A DNA stretch of 64,000 bases from Pseudodesulfovibrio sp. S3 (lineage in GTDB: Bacteria; Desulfobacterota; Desulfovibrionia; Desulfovibrionales; Desulfovibrionaceae). Location of the stretch: assembly GCF_004025585.1 (NCBI RefSeq), contig NZ_QTZO01000009.1:55542-119541 (forward strand). The letters are read 5' to 3'. The notes below the pieces were generated by a model. It was given only the letters and a program-made list of their open reading frames with translations. It was not told where the DNA came from and did no database searches. The position numbers were made by a program, and so were the translations under genes. Positions within the stretch are counted from its first letter, which is position 1; each line of letters opens with the position of its first letter. Of the stretch, positions 32,007 through 39,989 are shown piece after piece.

Positions 32007-32041
32007 ACCCCTGCCAGCTTCGCGCCGGCAGGGGTTTTTTT
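32007..32041 (+). terminator. Intrinsic terminator after glnA
   Basis: The stem CCCCTGCC/GGCAGGGG with an 11-nt loop is followed directly by TTTTTTT. This is a textbook terminator 25 bp after the stop codon. Confidence 0.92.
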
Positions 32042-32128
32042 GATGCTGTTTTCGACGGGATCATTGAGGACATCAACTCCGCTCTACGCATCCCGTTTGG
32101 CTTTGCGGGCGGTCTGCGCTTCGATCGA

Positions 32129-32833
32129 TTAGAGGAAAGGTTGGACAACGAAATACAGTCCGAGGAGTCCGATCAATCCCCCGGCGACTTGCCGGAAGAT
32201 CTTTCCCCCGCGTTGCCAGGCGGAGTTTGCCATAAGTGTCTTTACCATGGCGGTGGAGCCGCCTGCCACGGCGATGGGGATGCAGTGCCCGATGCCGAAA
32301 AGCACGATGAAGGCGACGCCGGTGAGGACTTTTTCCTGCACCGTGATGATGGCGAGGATGGGGGCGATGAAACCGAAAGTGCACGACCCTGAGAGCGCTC
32401 CGTAGGCCAGTCCGAGGATGAATGCCCCGGGCATTCCTTTCACTTTCAGCTTGGACATCAACCCTCCGGACAGGGAGCACCTGGCCACCCCCAACATGTC
32501 GAGAGCCACCCAGAGGAGTATTGCGCCGACGAGAATGGTCCAATACGGGCCCAGATCGCCCAACATGCGTCCCAGCAAGGAACAGATGACGCCTATGGCT
32601 GCGATGGTGATGAACAGCCCGCTTGTGAAAACGGCCGCATAGACGGTCGCCTGCCGTCCCTCGATGAGCCTGTCCTGACCGGCCACATACCCGACTATGA
32701 GGGGGATGGAAGCCAGGTGACAGGGGCTGAACAGTACGCTGACCATTCCCCATAGGAAACATCCCAGCGCACCGAGCAGCAGCCCCGATGTCATCCACTC
32801 ATTGATGAGAAGGAACAACTGGTCCACGTTCAA
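32129..32833 (-). CDS. CcdA/DsbD-type thiol-disulfide transmembrane protein
   Basis: This 234-aa inner-membrane protein has six hydrophobic segments of the CcdA/DsbD-beta family, which passes electrons from cytoplasmic thioredoxin to periplasmic thiols. Conserved features are LFSPCHLASIPLIVGY (first redox cysteine, with the usual Pro), and SGSCTFGFIAPILAI (second redox cysteine). It overlaps the periplasmic thioredoxin gene by 4 bp, its probable partner, and ends the ArsR-led operon. Confidence 0.88.
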   Translation of the reverse strand: MNVDQLFLLINEWMTSGLLLGALGCFLWGMVSVLFSPCHLASIPLIVGYVAGQDRLIEGRQATVYAAVFTSGLFITIAAIGVICSLLGRMLGDLGPYWTILVGAILLWVALDMLGVARCSLSGGLMSKLKVKGMPGAFILGLAYGALSGSCTFGFIAPILAIITVQEKVLTGVAFIVLFGIGHCIPIAVAGGSTAMVKTLMANSAWQRGGKIFRQVAGGLIGLLGLYFVVQPFL

Positions 32834-33261
32834 TCCTCTTTCACACCAAGTTCAGCCAGCTTTGCAACGATGCTTTGCTTGTCCAGGAAGCCCGTGTGCC
32901 GATATTGTTCCTTGCCTTGAGGGTCGTAGAAGATCTGGGTGGGTATTGCACTGATGCCGTACCTGGAGGCCTGTTCCCGGTGTTTCCACACATCTATGAA
33001 GGCGATGGCGGCCCGCCCCTCATATTCTTTTGACAGTTCTTCGATTATCGGCGTCATCATCTTGCAGGGGATGCAGGCGTGGGCGCCGATGTCCACCATG
33101 GTGACCATCCCCTGAATCGGCAGTTTTTGAGGTTCGCCGGAAATCAAATCCAACGCCGATGCAGTTGTCTTGTCCGGCATCGGTGCTTCTTCGGAACAAG
33201 CGGCATGGGACATCCCCACAAGGATCAGACAGGAGATCAGAACAGTCACTCTTTTGAACAC
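32830..33261 (-). CDS. Periplasmic thioredoxin-fold protein
   Basis: This 143-aa protein has a signal peptide (VTVLISCLILVGMSHAAC; the C could also make it a lipoprotein) and a thioredoxin domain with active site ACIPCK, followed by IAFIDVWKHREQASRYGISAIPTQIF with the cis-proline. It is predicted to face the periplasm and to be reduced by the overlapping CcdA-type protein. Its substrate is unknown; operon context points to a thiol or metalloid-linked process. Confidence 0.85.
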   Translation of the reverse strand: MFKRVTVLISCLILVGMSHAACSEEAPMPDKTTASALDLISGEPQKLPIQGMVTMVDIGAHACIPCKMMTPIIEELSKEYEGRAAIAFIDVWKHREQASRYGISAIPTQIFYDPQGKEQYRHTGFLDKQSIVAKLAELGVKED

Positions 33262-33266
33262 GAATT

Positions 33267-33641
33267 TTATCCTTGAATACGTTTCGAGACTTCTTGAACG
33301 ACGATATCGATGTTTTCCGCGGAAGCAGGCGACTCGCCTTTTTTCAGGCCAAGACCGTCGAGTTCCACGTGCTCAAAACCGGAAAAACCGGCTTCTTCCA
33401 GGGTCTTGCGCGCACAATTCAGCGGGCAGCCGTCAATGGCGACAATCTGGTCCGCTGCCTCGGTGCTTTTCACAATGCCGGACACCTTGCCGCCGATTCC
33501 GGCCAGGCAGAACATTTTGATCTTACCCTGCCGGGACAATTCTCTGGCAGCCTGGTCCGCCACCTCGCCGACGTCTGCTGCGCCGGAACAGGAAAACACG
33601 AATTTCGGAGCCGCTTCGCATGAACAGGCACATTTTGACAT
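33267..33641 (-). CDS. DGC-domain putative zinc-binding protein
   Basis: This 124-aa cytoplasmic protein carries the signature DGCPLNCARK of the DGC family, named for that motif. Additional cysteines are in CACSCEA at the start, FSCSG and FCLAGIGG, suggesting a metal site. Function is not established in the family. It sits between a small thioredoxin-like gene and the periplasmic thioredoxin gene in the ArsR-permease operon. Confidence 0.8.
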   Translation of the reverse strand: MSKCACSCEAAPKFVFSCSGAADVGEVADQAARELSRQGKIKMFCLAGIGGKVSGIVKSTEAADQIVAIDGCPLNCARKTLEEAGFSGFEHVELDGLGLKKGESPASAENIDIVVQEVSKRIQG

Positions 33642-33670
33642 GACAGTGATCCTTTGTTTTTGCGGGGGTA

Positions 33671-33901
33671 TTATTTCAACCAGCCGAGCACTTCTTTTTT
33701 GCTCGGAGCCTTGCCCACCACCTTGACCTCGCCGTCGATGACCACGGCCGGGGTGGAGAAGATGCCGTGCTTGGCGATTTCCTGGAAGTCCTTGACCTTT
33801 TCGATGTCCGCTTCAATGCCTGCTTCGGCAACGGCTTCGCGTACGGTCTTTTCGGCCTGTTCACACTTGGGGCAGCCGGGGCCCATGACCAGAATCTTCA
33901 T
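33671..33901 (-). CDS. Small thioredoxin-like redox-active disulfide protein
   Basis: This 76-aa minimal thioredoxin-fold protein has the active site GPGCPKCEQ near residue 10 and the cis-proline loop GIFSTPAVVIDG. It belongs to the 'redox-active disulfide protein 2' group often encoded next to COG0701 permeases. It lies 21 bp downstream of the permease gene. Confidence 0.9.
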   Translation of the reverse strand: MKILVMGPGCPKCEQAEKTVREAVAEAGIEADIEKVKDFQEIAKHGIFSTPAVVIDGEVKVVGKAPSKKEVLGWLK

Positions 33902-33922
33902 GATATACTCCTGATAGGTTGA

Positions 33923-35014
33923 TTAGATGACGGCGTTGAAAAGGTAGCCGACAATGAGGATGCCGCAGCCCACCACCGCGATGAAGACCGCGATGAGCCG
34001 GGGCTTGAGGACCTTGCGCAGGATGACCATCTCCGGGAAGGACAGGGCGATGACGGACATCATGAAGGCGAGGACCGTGCCGAGCGCCGCTCCCTTGCCG
34101 AGCAGGGCCTCCACCACCGGGATGACACCTGCGGCATTGGTGTACATGGGGATGCCCAGGATGACGCTCAAGGGCACGGACCACCACGCCTCGCTGCCCA
34201 TGATCCCGGCCAACTGGCCTTCGGGGACGTAGCCGTGGATAGCCGCGCCCACCGCAATGCCGAGCACCACGAATTTCCAGACCCGCCCCACGATATCCTT
34301 GACGGAATCAAGGGCGTAGTCGAGCCGTTTGGCCCAGGTCATGCTTTCTTCACTGGCGGCCTCACCGGCGCGTATTTCCCTGACCCAGTCCTCCACATGC
34401 TCTTCCAGGCCGAGGCGACCCATGACCCAGCCCGCCACCACGGCGATGCTGATGCCGGTGACGAAATACAGGGCCGCAATCTTCCAGCCGAGCAGGCCGT
34501 ACAGCAGGACCAGCGCGATCTCGTTGACCATGGGCGCGGCGATCAGGAAGGAGAAGGTCACGCCCAGCGGGATGCCTGCGGTCATGAACCCGATGAACAG
34601 CGGCACGGCCGAGCAGGAACAGAAGGGGGTGACCACGCCGAGCAGGGCGGCCAGAACGTTGCCCGCGGATTCCCGTTTTCCGGCCAGGAAGCTGCGCGTC
34701 CAGTTCACGGTCACGAAGGAGCGCAGGATGCCCACGCCGTACACGACCAGTACCAGGAGCATGAGCACCTTGGGCGTGTCATAGACAAAGAACTGGACGG
34801 CCGAGCCGAGATGGCTCTCCGGCCCCATGCCGAGCAGGGAATAGGCAAACCAGTTCGAGAACGGCAGCAATTGCTCGTAGACAACGAACCAGACGGCCAG
34901 GGCCGCCCCTCCCATGAGCAGGGTGCGGAGCAGGCCGGAATTCCCGGCCCCGCCGTTCTTTTCGGTTTGTTCAGACTGGCAATTGCAGGAAATGTTGTTT
35001 GGTTGTGTGAACAT
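33923..35014 (-). CDS. ArsP/COG0701-type permease
   Basis: This 363-aa membrane protein of the permease family that includes ArsP (trivalent organoarsenical exporter) carries the hallmark TPFCSCSAVPLFIGF and the partner segment GIPMYTNAAGVIPVVEALL. About eight membrane segments are separated by a cytoplasmic loop (LEEHVEDWVREIRAGEAASE). The cysteine pair in FCSCS may bind the substrate. It is controlled by the adjacent ArsR-type gene (44-bp gap) and followed by thioredoxin-type genes. Confidence 0.88.
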   Translation of the reverse strand: MFTQPNNISCNCQSEQTEKNGGAGNSGLLRTLLMGGAALAVWFVVYEQLLPFSNWFAYSLLGMGPESHLGSAVQFFVYDTPKVLMLLVLVVYGVGILRSFVTVNWTRSFLAGKRESAGNVLAALLGVVTPFCSCSAVPLFIGFMTAGIPLGVTFSFLIAAPMVNEIALVLLYGLLGWKIAALYFVTGISIAVVAGWVMGRLGLEEHVEDWVREIRAGEAASEESMTWAKRLDYALDSVKDIVGRVWKFVVLGIAVGAAIHGYVPEGQLAGIMGSEAWWSVPLSVILGIPMYTNAAGVIPVVEALLGKGAALGTVLAFMMSVIALSFPEMVILRKVLKPRLIAVFIAVVGCGILIVGYLFNAVI

Positions 35015-35057
35015 GGGACCTCGTTTGGCCGATTTGCCAAGTGATGGGTTAAATTTT

Positions 35058-35363
35058 TTAGCGCTTGTTGGACTCGAGCACGGATTCGATGCAGTGAAAG
35101 AAGTTGAGCACGCAGGGGACCTTGAGCCGGTAATATATCTGCTTTCCCTGCCGTTCGTCCGTCACGATGCCCGCCTTCTTGAGAACGGTGAGGTGTTTGG
35201 AGACCGTGGACATATCCGCCCCGACCAGGTCGCGCAGGTCGCATACGCACCTCTCGCCGCGGGAGAGCTCGTCGATAATCAGCAGCCGGGACGGGTGCGC
35301 CATGGCCTTGATGACCTTGGCCCGCTCTTCGAATCTGTCTTTCAATACGATATCTGCCTGCAT
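35058..35363 (-). CDS. ArsR-family metal-sensing repressor
   Basis: This 101-aa ArsR/SmtB protein has HPSRLLIIDELSRGERCVCDLRDL, whose core ERCVCDL is the alpha-3 metal-binding motif of arsenic sensors, followed by the recognition helix MSTVSKHLTVLKKAGIV and wing ERQGKQIYYRL. AAGGAG lies before ATG 35363. It is the first gene of a six-gene operon (to 32129), and a perfect inverted repeat sits just upstream for autorepression. Confidence 0.93.
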   Translation of the reverse strand: MQADIVLKDRFEERAKVIKAMAHPSRLLIIDELSRGERCVCDLRDLVGADMSTVSKHLTVLKKAGIVTDERQGKQIYYRLKVPCVLNFFHCIESVLESNKR

Positions 35364-35384
35364 CGGTTGTCTGCGCTCCTTATG

Positions 35385-35404
35385 TTTGGCAATATAGCCA
35401 AACG
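35385..35404. promoter_or_regulatory. ArsR operator GTTTGGC-N6-GCCAAAC
   Basis: Perfect 7-bp arms flank AATATA, 22 bp before the arsR start codon. The geometry and position fit an ArsR/SmtB operator overlapping the promoter of the permease-thioredoxin operon. Confidence 0.75.
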
Positions 35405-35452
35405 TTGGACGATGTCAAGGGGCAGGGCCTGTCTCTTTACAAAAAAAAGGGG

Positions 35453-35905
35453 CTACCAATCCTTGGGGGTGATCTTGGCTTTGCCGTGGCTGTAGGTCAG
35501 CCGGTGGGGTTCCGTGCGGATCACATGTTCCAATTCGGGGGTGATGGGCGTGAAGCTGGTGATGGCCCCCTCGTTGGTGGTGATGGTCACAAAGACAAGC
35601 TGGCCGGGTTTCGGGTTGAAATAGACCATGCCTGCGGCTTTTTTTTGCCAACTGCTCTCAAGGGTCTTGCAACTTCCGGTGAAAGCCATGGGCGTATAGG
35701 GTGTGACTTCATAAATCTTTTTGAAGGTGACGCTCTTGATGGTGCCGTCCGCGTTGGGACTCATGCGCTGCACCTTGGAGACCTTGGCAATGGCCTTGAT
35801 TTCGGATTTTTGGGCCATGAGGGCCAGGTAGTCTGTTTCTTCAGCCTGTGCGGGCCACGCAGCCAGCAGGAGCGTCATGGCCAGGAGGAAAATGCGAATC
35901 TTCAT
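35453..35905 (-). CDS. Secreted protein of unknown function
   Basis: This 150-aa protein has a signal peptide (MKIRIFLLAMTLLLAAWPAQA). The mature part is likely beta-rich (EIKAIAKVSKVQRM, VTFKKIYEVTPYTPMAF, KPGQLVFVTITTNEGAI) with one Cys in TGSCKTLE. The family is not recognised. ATG 35905 is favoured over 35917, because the signal peptide then starts with a short basic region. It is monocistronic, and the downstream end abuts the divergent arsR promoter region. Confidence 0.65.
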   Translation of the reverse strand: MKIRIFLLAMTLLLAAWPAQAEETDYLALMAQKSEIKAIAKVSKVQRMSPNADGTIKSVTFKKIYEVTPYTPMAFTGSCKTLESSWQKKAAGMVYFNPKPGQLVFVTITTNEGAITSFTPITPELEHVIRTEPHRLTYSHGKAKITPKDW

Positions 35906-36087
35906 ATATTTCAACAACTCTTACATTTTAATATCTAAACACGAAAGGCACACTATACCAGAGGTAGCGGTTGCGCAAGGAGGGAGCCCGTTTCCGGAGC
36001 GAGGTTTCGATTATTCTCATTTCCACCCGATTGCAGTCGACAACAAAGGCCTTGAAGGGTATTTACTATATTCCCTCAGGAGGATTC

Positions 36088-36546
36088 ATGGAAATATTCA
36101 ACTCAGTGGAAAATGTGCTCTGGCTCATATGGTTGGGCGTTGGCGTGGCCTTTCTCGTTGCCGAATTGATGGTGCCGGCCTTCATCGTGATCTTTTTCGG
36201 AGTGGGCGCGCTCATTGCCGGCGTCACGGCCTTTTTCGGGTCCACGATCCAGGTGCAACTCGTGGTGTTCGGGGTGTCTTCCCTGGCCCTGCTTCTTTTG
36301 TTTCGCAGGGTTATGGCATCGACTTTTTCCGGTTCCACGGCCGGAGACGAGGAGGTTGATGGAGCCATCGGCGGACAGGCCGAGGTCGTGGAAGCCATTG
36401 AACCCCCGCAGCCGGGCCGTATCAAGTTCCAGGGCTCCTTCTGGGGTGCCCATTGCAGCGAGACCGTACCCGCCGGGGCTGTGGTACGCATCGTCAAGCG
36501 TGACGAAAAAGATGTAAACGCCTTCGTGGTGGAAAAGGAGAATTGA
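36088..36546 (+). CDS. NfeD-family membrane protein
   Basis: This 152-aa protein has two or three membrane segments (VLWLIWLGVGVAFLVAELM, FIVIFFGVGALIAGVTAFF, VQLVVFGVSSLALLLLF) followed by an OB-fold domain (about 90-150; GQAEVVEAIEPPQPGRIKFQG, with the usual end VVRIVKRD). NfeD proteins pair with stomatins, and a stomatin gene starts 1 bp after the stop. CAGGAGG precedes ATG 36088. Confidence 0.9.
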   Translation: MEIFNSVENVLWLIWLGVGVAFLVAELMVPAFIVIFFGVGALIAGVTAFFGSTIQVQLVVFGVSSLALLLLFRRVMASTFSGSTAGDEEVDGAIGGQAEVVEAIEPPQPGRIKFQGSFWGAHCSETVPAGAVVRIVKRDEKDVNAFVVEKEN

Positions 36547-36547
36547 T

Positions 36548-37579
36548 ATGGATCCAGCAACCCTGACATCCCTGATAACGGCCCTGGTATTCGTCGTGAT
36601 ACTGGTGGTCCTGCTGGTCAAGACCGCCGTGGTCGTGCCGCAGAAAAGCCATTTCGTGGTGGAGCGGCTCGGCAAGTATTCCAAGACCATCGGGGCGGGC
36701 CTGCACATTCTCATCCCGTTCATCGACCAGATAGCCTACAAACGCAGCCTCAAGGAAGAGGTCATGGACATTCCGGCGCAGAGCTGCATCACCCGGGACA
36801 ACGTTTCCGTGACCATCGACGGCGTGCTCTACATCCGGGTCATCGACGCCAAGATGTCCTGCTACGGTATCGAAAACTATTATATTGCAGCATCCCAGTT
36901 GGCCCAGACATCGCTGCGGTCCGCCATCGGCAAGATCGACCTGGACAAGACCTTTGAAGAGCGTGAGACCATCAACTATTCCGTGATTCAGGCCGTGGAT
37001 GAGGCCGCCCAGGAGTGGGGCGTCAAGGTCATGCGCTACGAGATCAAGGATATCACTCCTCCGGCCACGGTCATGGAGGCCATGGAGCGGCAGATGAAGG
37101 CCGAGCGTGAAAAGCGCGGCGACATCGCCCTGTCCGAGGGTGATCGTCAGTCCCGTATCAACCGTTCCGAGGGGCTCAAGCAGGAGGCCGTGCAGATCTC
37201 CGAGGGCGAGAAGCAAAAGCGCATCAACGAGGCCCAGGGCCGGGCCCAGGAAATCCTGCTGGTGGCCGAGGCCACGGCGCAGGGTTTGCAGAAGGTGGCC
37301 GAGGTCATCAACCTGCCGGGCGGTGCCGAAGCCATGAACCTCAAGGTGGCCCAGCAGTATATCGAGGAATTCGGCAATCTGGCCAAGACCAACAACACCA
37401 TGATCATCCCGGCGGATCTGGGCAACATGGCCAGCATGGTCGCTTCGGTCACGGAGATTGTCAGTTCGACCTCAGCCAGGAAGAGCTGCGGTTTCGGCAA
37501 GGGCGGAGCCGGAAAGGGAACCGCAAAGGCCGGGACGGATGTCCCTCCCAAGTCGGTGGGCGGGTTCGTCGTGGAATAG
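36548..37579 (+). CDS. SPFH/stomatin-family protein (QmcA-like)
   Basis: This 343-aa protein has one N-terminal membrane segment (LITALVFVVILVVLLVKTAVVV) and an SPFH/band-7 domain (about 30-210; VVERLGKYSKTIGAGLHILIPFID in short, RLGKYSKTIGAGLH). A long charged coiled coil follows (AEREKRGDIALSEGDRQSRI, GEKQKRINEAQGRAQEI), which drives oligomerisation. It forms an operon with the preceding NfeD gene, an arrangement linked to membrane microdomain and protease control. A Gly/Lys/Ala-rich tail ends the protein. Confidence 0.93.
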   Translation: MDPATLTSLITALVFVVILVVLLVKTAVVVPQKSHFVVERLGKYSKTIGAGLHILIPFIDQIAYKRSLKEEVMDIPAQSCITRDNVSVTIDGVLYIRVIDAKMSCYGIENYYIAASQLAQTSLRSAIGKIDLDKTFEERETINYSVIQAVDEAAQEWGVKVMRYEIKDITPPATVMEAMERQMKAEREKRGDIALSEGDRQSRINRSEGLKQEAVQISEGEKQKRINEAQGRAQEILLVAEATAQGLQKVAEVINLPGGAEAMNLKVAQQYIEEFGNLAKTNNTMIIPADLGNMASMVASVTEIVSSTSARKSCGFGKGGAGKGTAKAGTDVPPKSVGGFVVE

Positions 37580-37603
37580 CGGTTGTTGATTCGAAAATGA
37601 TAT

Positions 37604-37637
37604 ACGGCCCCGGCTCATGCAGTCGGGGCCGTTTTTC
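37604..37637 (+). terminator. Terminator after the NfeD-stomatin operon
   Basis: ACGGCCCCG/CGGGGCCGT with a 12-nt loop is followed by TTTTCG. Confidence 0.85.
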
Positions 37638-37641
37638 GTGT

Positions 37642-37672
37642 AAAAAAACCCGGCCCCAAAAGGGACCGGGTT
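37642..37672 (-). terminator. Terminator after the RTX-type gene
   Basis: On the minus strand AACCCGGTCC pairs with GGCCGGGTT around CTTTTGG and is followed by TTTTT. It is arranged back to back with the plus-strand terminator of the stomatin operon. Confidence 0.85.
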
Positions 37673-37695
37673 CGGTTTCGGATGTTCGTTGAGTA

Positions 37696-39513
37696 TTAGG
37701 CGACAGAGTTGGTGCCGGAGTCGATGATGTTCTGCACGAGGTCGTTCAGGGCATCGGACTCAGGGCCGTCATGGACGAACGAATCCATGCTGGACGGACT
37801 CACGCCGAGCAGGGTCACTTCAATGGTGTTGCTGCCGTCGGAGACGAACAGATGCAGGTCTCCGTCGTAGGTTTGATTTGTGACGCTCAGGCCGTCGGCC
37901 AGGAAGATGTGGTCGGAACCGTCCAGGATGCCGCCCAATATGGCCTGAGATTCATCGCCGCCATGGTGGCGTCCCACAGTGAAGTTCTCGACCAGAATGG
38001 TCTCGCCGTTCACCATGGCATCCTGATTGATGATGATGCCGTCGCTTCCTTCGCCCATGCGGACGTAGTCGTTGCCGCTGCCGGGCATGATCAGGTTGAA
38101 ACCGATGCCGTTGTCGTCTCCTTCGCCGATTCCGAGGGGTCGACCGGCCACGATGAAGTCGTCTCCTTCGCCGCCGGAGATGATGTTGATCAGGTTCTGG
38201 CCGCCGTACAAGGCATCGTCGCCGCCCTGGCCGTCGATGACGTCGGCCATGGCGAAATCGCGCTCGGTGCCGTCCACCACATCCCGGGAAGCGCCGAAGA
38301 TGGCGTCGTCGCCGTCGGTGCCCTGGATGTATTCGGTTCCTTCATGTCCGTTTTCGCCCACGGTGTAGGTGTGGAAATTGCGGACAGCGGTCACGGAATC
38401 GATCAGGGTTCCATAGCTGTCGTCATGCTCGGCGAATTCCGAGAAGGTCAGGCTGGCGTGATCCTGGTCAGCGGTCACGTTGAAGGACAGCTCGGTCCAG
38501 TCTGTGCTCCTGGACTCGTCCGGGCCGTATTCATAGCCGTAGTTGACGAAGTGAAAGTTCTCTGAGCTGCCGTCGGCAGTGGTCACGCCTTCGCCTAGCG
38601 TCACGAGCCATGCGCCGTCTTCGTACTCGGCGTCCCAGGTGACGGTGGCCACGACCTGTTCGCCCAGGGTGACCTCGAAGTCGTTGGTATCCATGCCGAG
38701 CCTGTCAACGGCGCCGCCGACGCGCGGGGCGAAATTGAAGGTTATGGTCACCTCTTCGCCTTCCTGGGTGGCGATGGTCTGGGAAAGCTGATCAACGGAG
38801 TTTCGCACGGAGTCGAGTTCCATGTGGCGGACACCGTCCTCAGGCGTCTGCGGCATGCGGGGGCCCCAGGTTTCCATGGGGCTGTGGGGCTGCGAGCCGG
38901 AGCTTTCCGCACGCTGCTGCGGGCCACCGGTATTCTTCCAGTGATCCACATCGTTGAGATAGGTCCAGTTGCTTCCGCCATAGCTGGAGGCTTCGTAGCT
39001 CGGGTTGAGCACGATCTGTACGGCTTCATTCTCGGGATAGACCACTGCGCCGTTTTCAGCCAGGAGGGGGGCGCTGTCTTCGGGGGCAGTAGCCAAAGTG
39101 GTGCTGCCATAGGCGTCGTCCTGACCGCCGAGCGCATCCAGCGCGTCTCCCAGAGAGCCGGCGTCGTCGGAGTATGTGCCGGCGCCGGAGCCGCCGGCAG
39201 CGCCGTCGGCAGCGGTCTCGACCGCATCTGAGGTCTGTTGTACTTCGCCAAAAGCGAACAGATAGATATCGCCGGGAACTTGCTCGCCGTTCATGAGCTC
39301 GAAAACCGGCAGAGAGCCTTCCTGGGCCAGTGTCAGATAATCCTGAAGAACAACCGAGCCGCCACCCTCAACGGTAATGATCAGATCATTGCCGGAACTG
39401 GTGAGTACGGCTTCCGTGATATCAAAGTTGAATCGGACCGGGGCATCAGCCATCATTTGGTAGGTCTGCTCCGAGCCAGAGCCGGGCAGGTCTATGCGTA
39501 CTTGTTCAGACAT
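37696..39513 (-). CDS. RTX-type secreted calcium-binding protein
   Basis: This 605-aa acidic protein has no N-terminal signal peptide. The N-terminus (about 1-75) resembles the prefix domain of BapA/large type I-secreted adhesins (SVVLQDYLTLAQEGSLPVFE, here cut to QDYLTLAQEG). The middle is Ser/Gly/Asp-rich. At about 395-490 calcium-binding nonapeptide-like repeats appear (GTDGDDAIFG, GQGGDDALYG, GGEGDDFIVAG, GSGNDYVRMG). The C-terminal 100 residues would carry a type I secretion signal. No ABC/MFP/OMP exporter genes lie nearby. Its function could be adhesion or surface layer; this is inferred. Confidence 0.78.
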   Translation of the reverse strand: MSEQVRIDLPGSGSEQTYQMMADAPVRFNFDITEAVLTSSGNDLIITVEGGGSVVLQDYLTLAQEGSLPVFELMNGEQVPGDIYLFAFGEVQQTSDAVETAADGAAGGSGAGTYSDDAGSLGDALDALGGQDDAYGSTTLATAPEDSAPLLAENGAVVYPENEAVQIVLNPSYEASSYGGSNWTYLNDVDHWKNTGGPQQRAESSGSQPHSPMETWGPRMPQTPEDGVRHMELDSVRNSVDQLSQTIATQEGEEVTITFNFAPRVGGAVDRLGMDTNDFEVTLGEQVVATVTWDAEYEDGAWLVTLGEGVTTADGSSENFHFVNYGYEYGPDESRSTDWTELSFNVTADQDHASLTFSEFAEHDDSYGTLIDSVTAVRNFHTYTVGENGHEGTEYIQGTDGDDAIFGASRDVVDGTERDFAMADVIDGQGGDDALYGGQNLINIISGGEGDDFIVAGRPLGIGEGDDNGIGFNLIMPGSGNDYVRMGEGSDGIIINQDAMVNGETILVENFTVGRHHGGDESQAILGGILDGSDHIFLADGLSVTNQTYDGDLHLFVSDGSNTIEVTLLGVSPSSMDSFVHDGPESDALNDLVQNIIDSGTNSVA

Positions 39514-39989
39514 GATGCACTCCTTTATTCTTAAGAAAAAATAATTTTGTTTTCCTACATAATAATTAGGTTAAACTTCATATATTGTCAATATTGAATT
39601 ATTCAGGAATCCGTGAGCGTTAAGCTGTGCAAATTCATAGAATGGCTGTTTTTGACCAAGCCATACCAACAATCACAACCACAGGTGTTTAAGGGTTTAT
39701 AATAAGTGTTTACAAAACTTTTAAACAACTTGCTGTGTAAAATTGTTGGCCGCGTCATCGACTTGTCAGTGTTTCGAAGTCTGTCAATTGAAAGAAAAGA
39801 TGCTGAAATTCAAAAGGAAAAAAATAAAATAAAAAAATGATTATTATTTGCGTTCAAAAGAGGGGCGGGTTCGGCCCACTTCTCTTCGAGTGCATTTTGG
39901 CGGTTGGGTTATTTTGTCGATGATTTTGAAATAATGGTCGCTGTCCGGTTGTTTTGACAGCCGGCAATTGTTCCAGTAAAATAAGGGTC
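39514..39989. other. AT-rich intergenic region
   Basis: These 476 bp are conspicuously A/T-rich compared with the rest of the window (for example 39810-39850, almost all A with some T). They hold the RTX-gene promoter at one end and no plausible ORF of conserved type. Short repeats such as GTGTTTAAGGG/GTGTTTACAAA occur near 39684-39720. It may be a site for nucleoid-associated silencing of a surface protein gene. Confidence 0.5.
39563..39591 (-). promoter_or_regulatory. Promoter of the RTX-type gene
   Basis: TTGACA (39586-39591) and TAATTA (39563-39568) on the minus strand are spaced 17 bp. The transcript leader would be about 40 nt, with AAGGAG ahead of the ATG at 39513. Confidence 0.6.
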
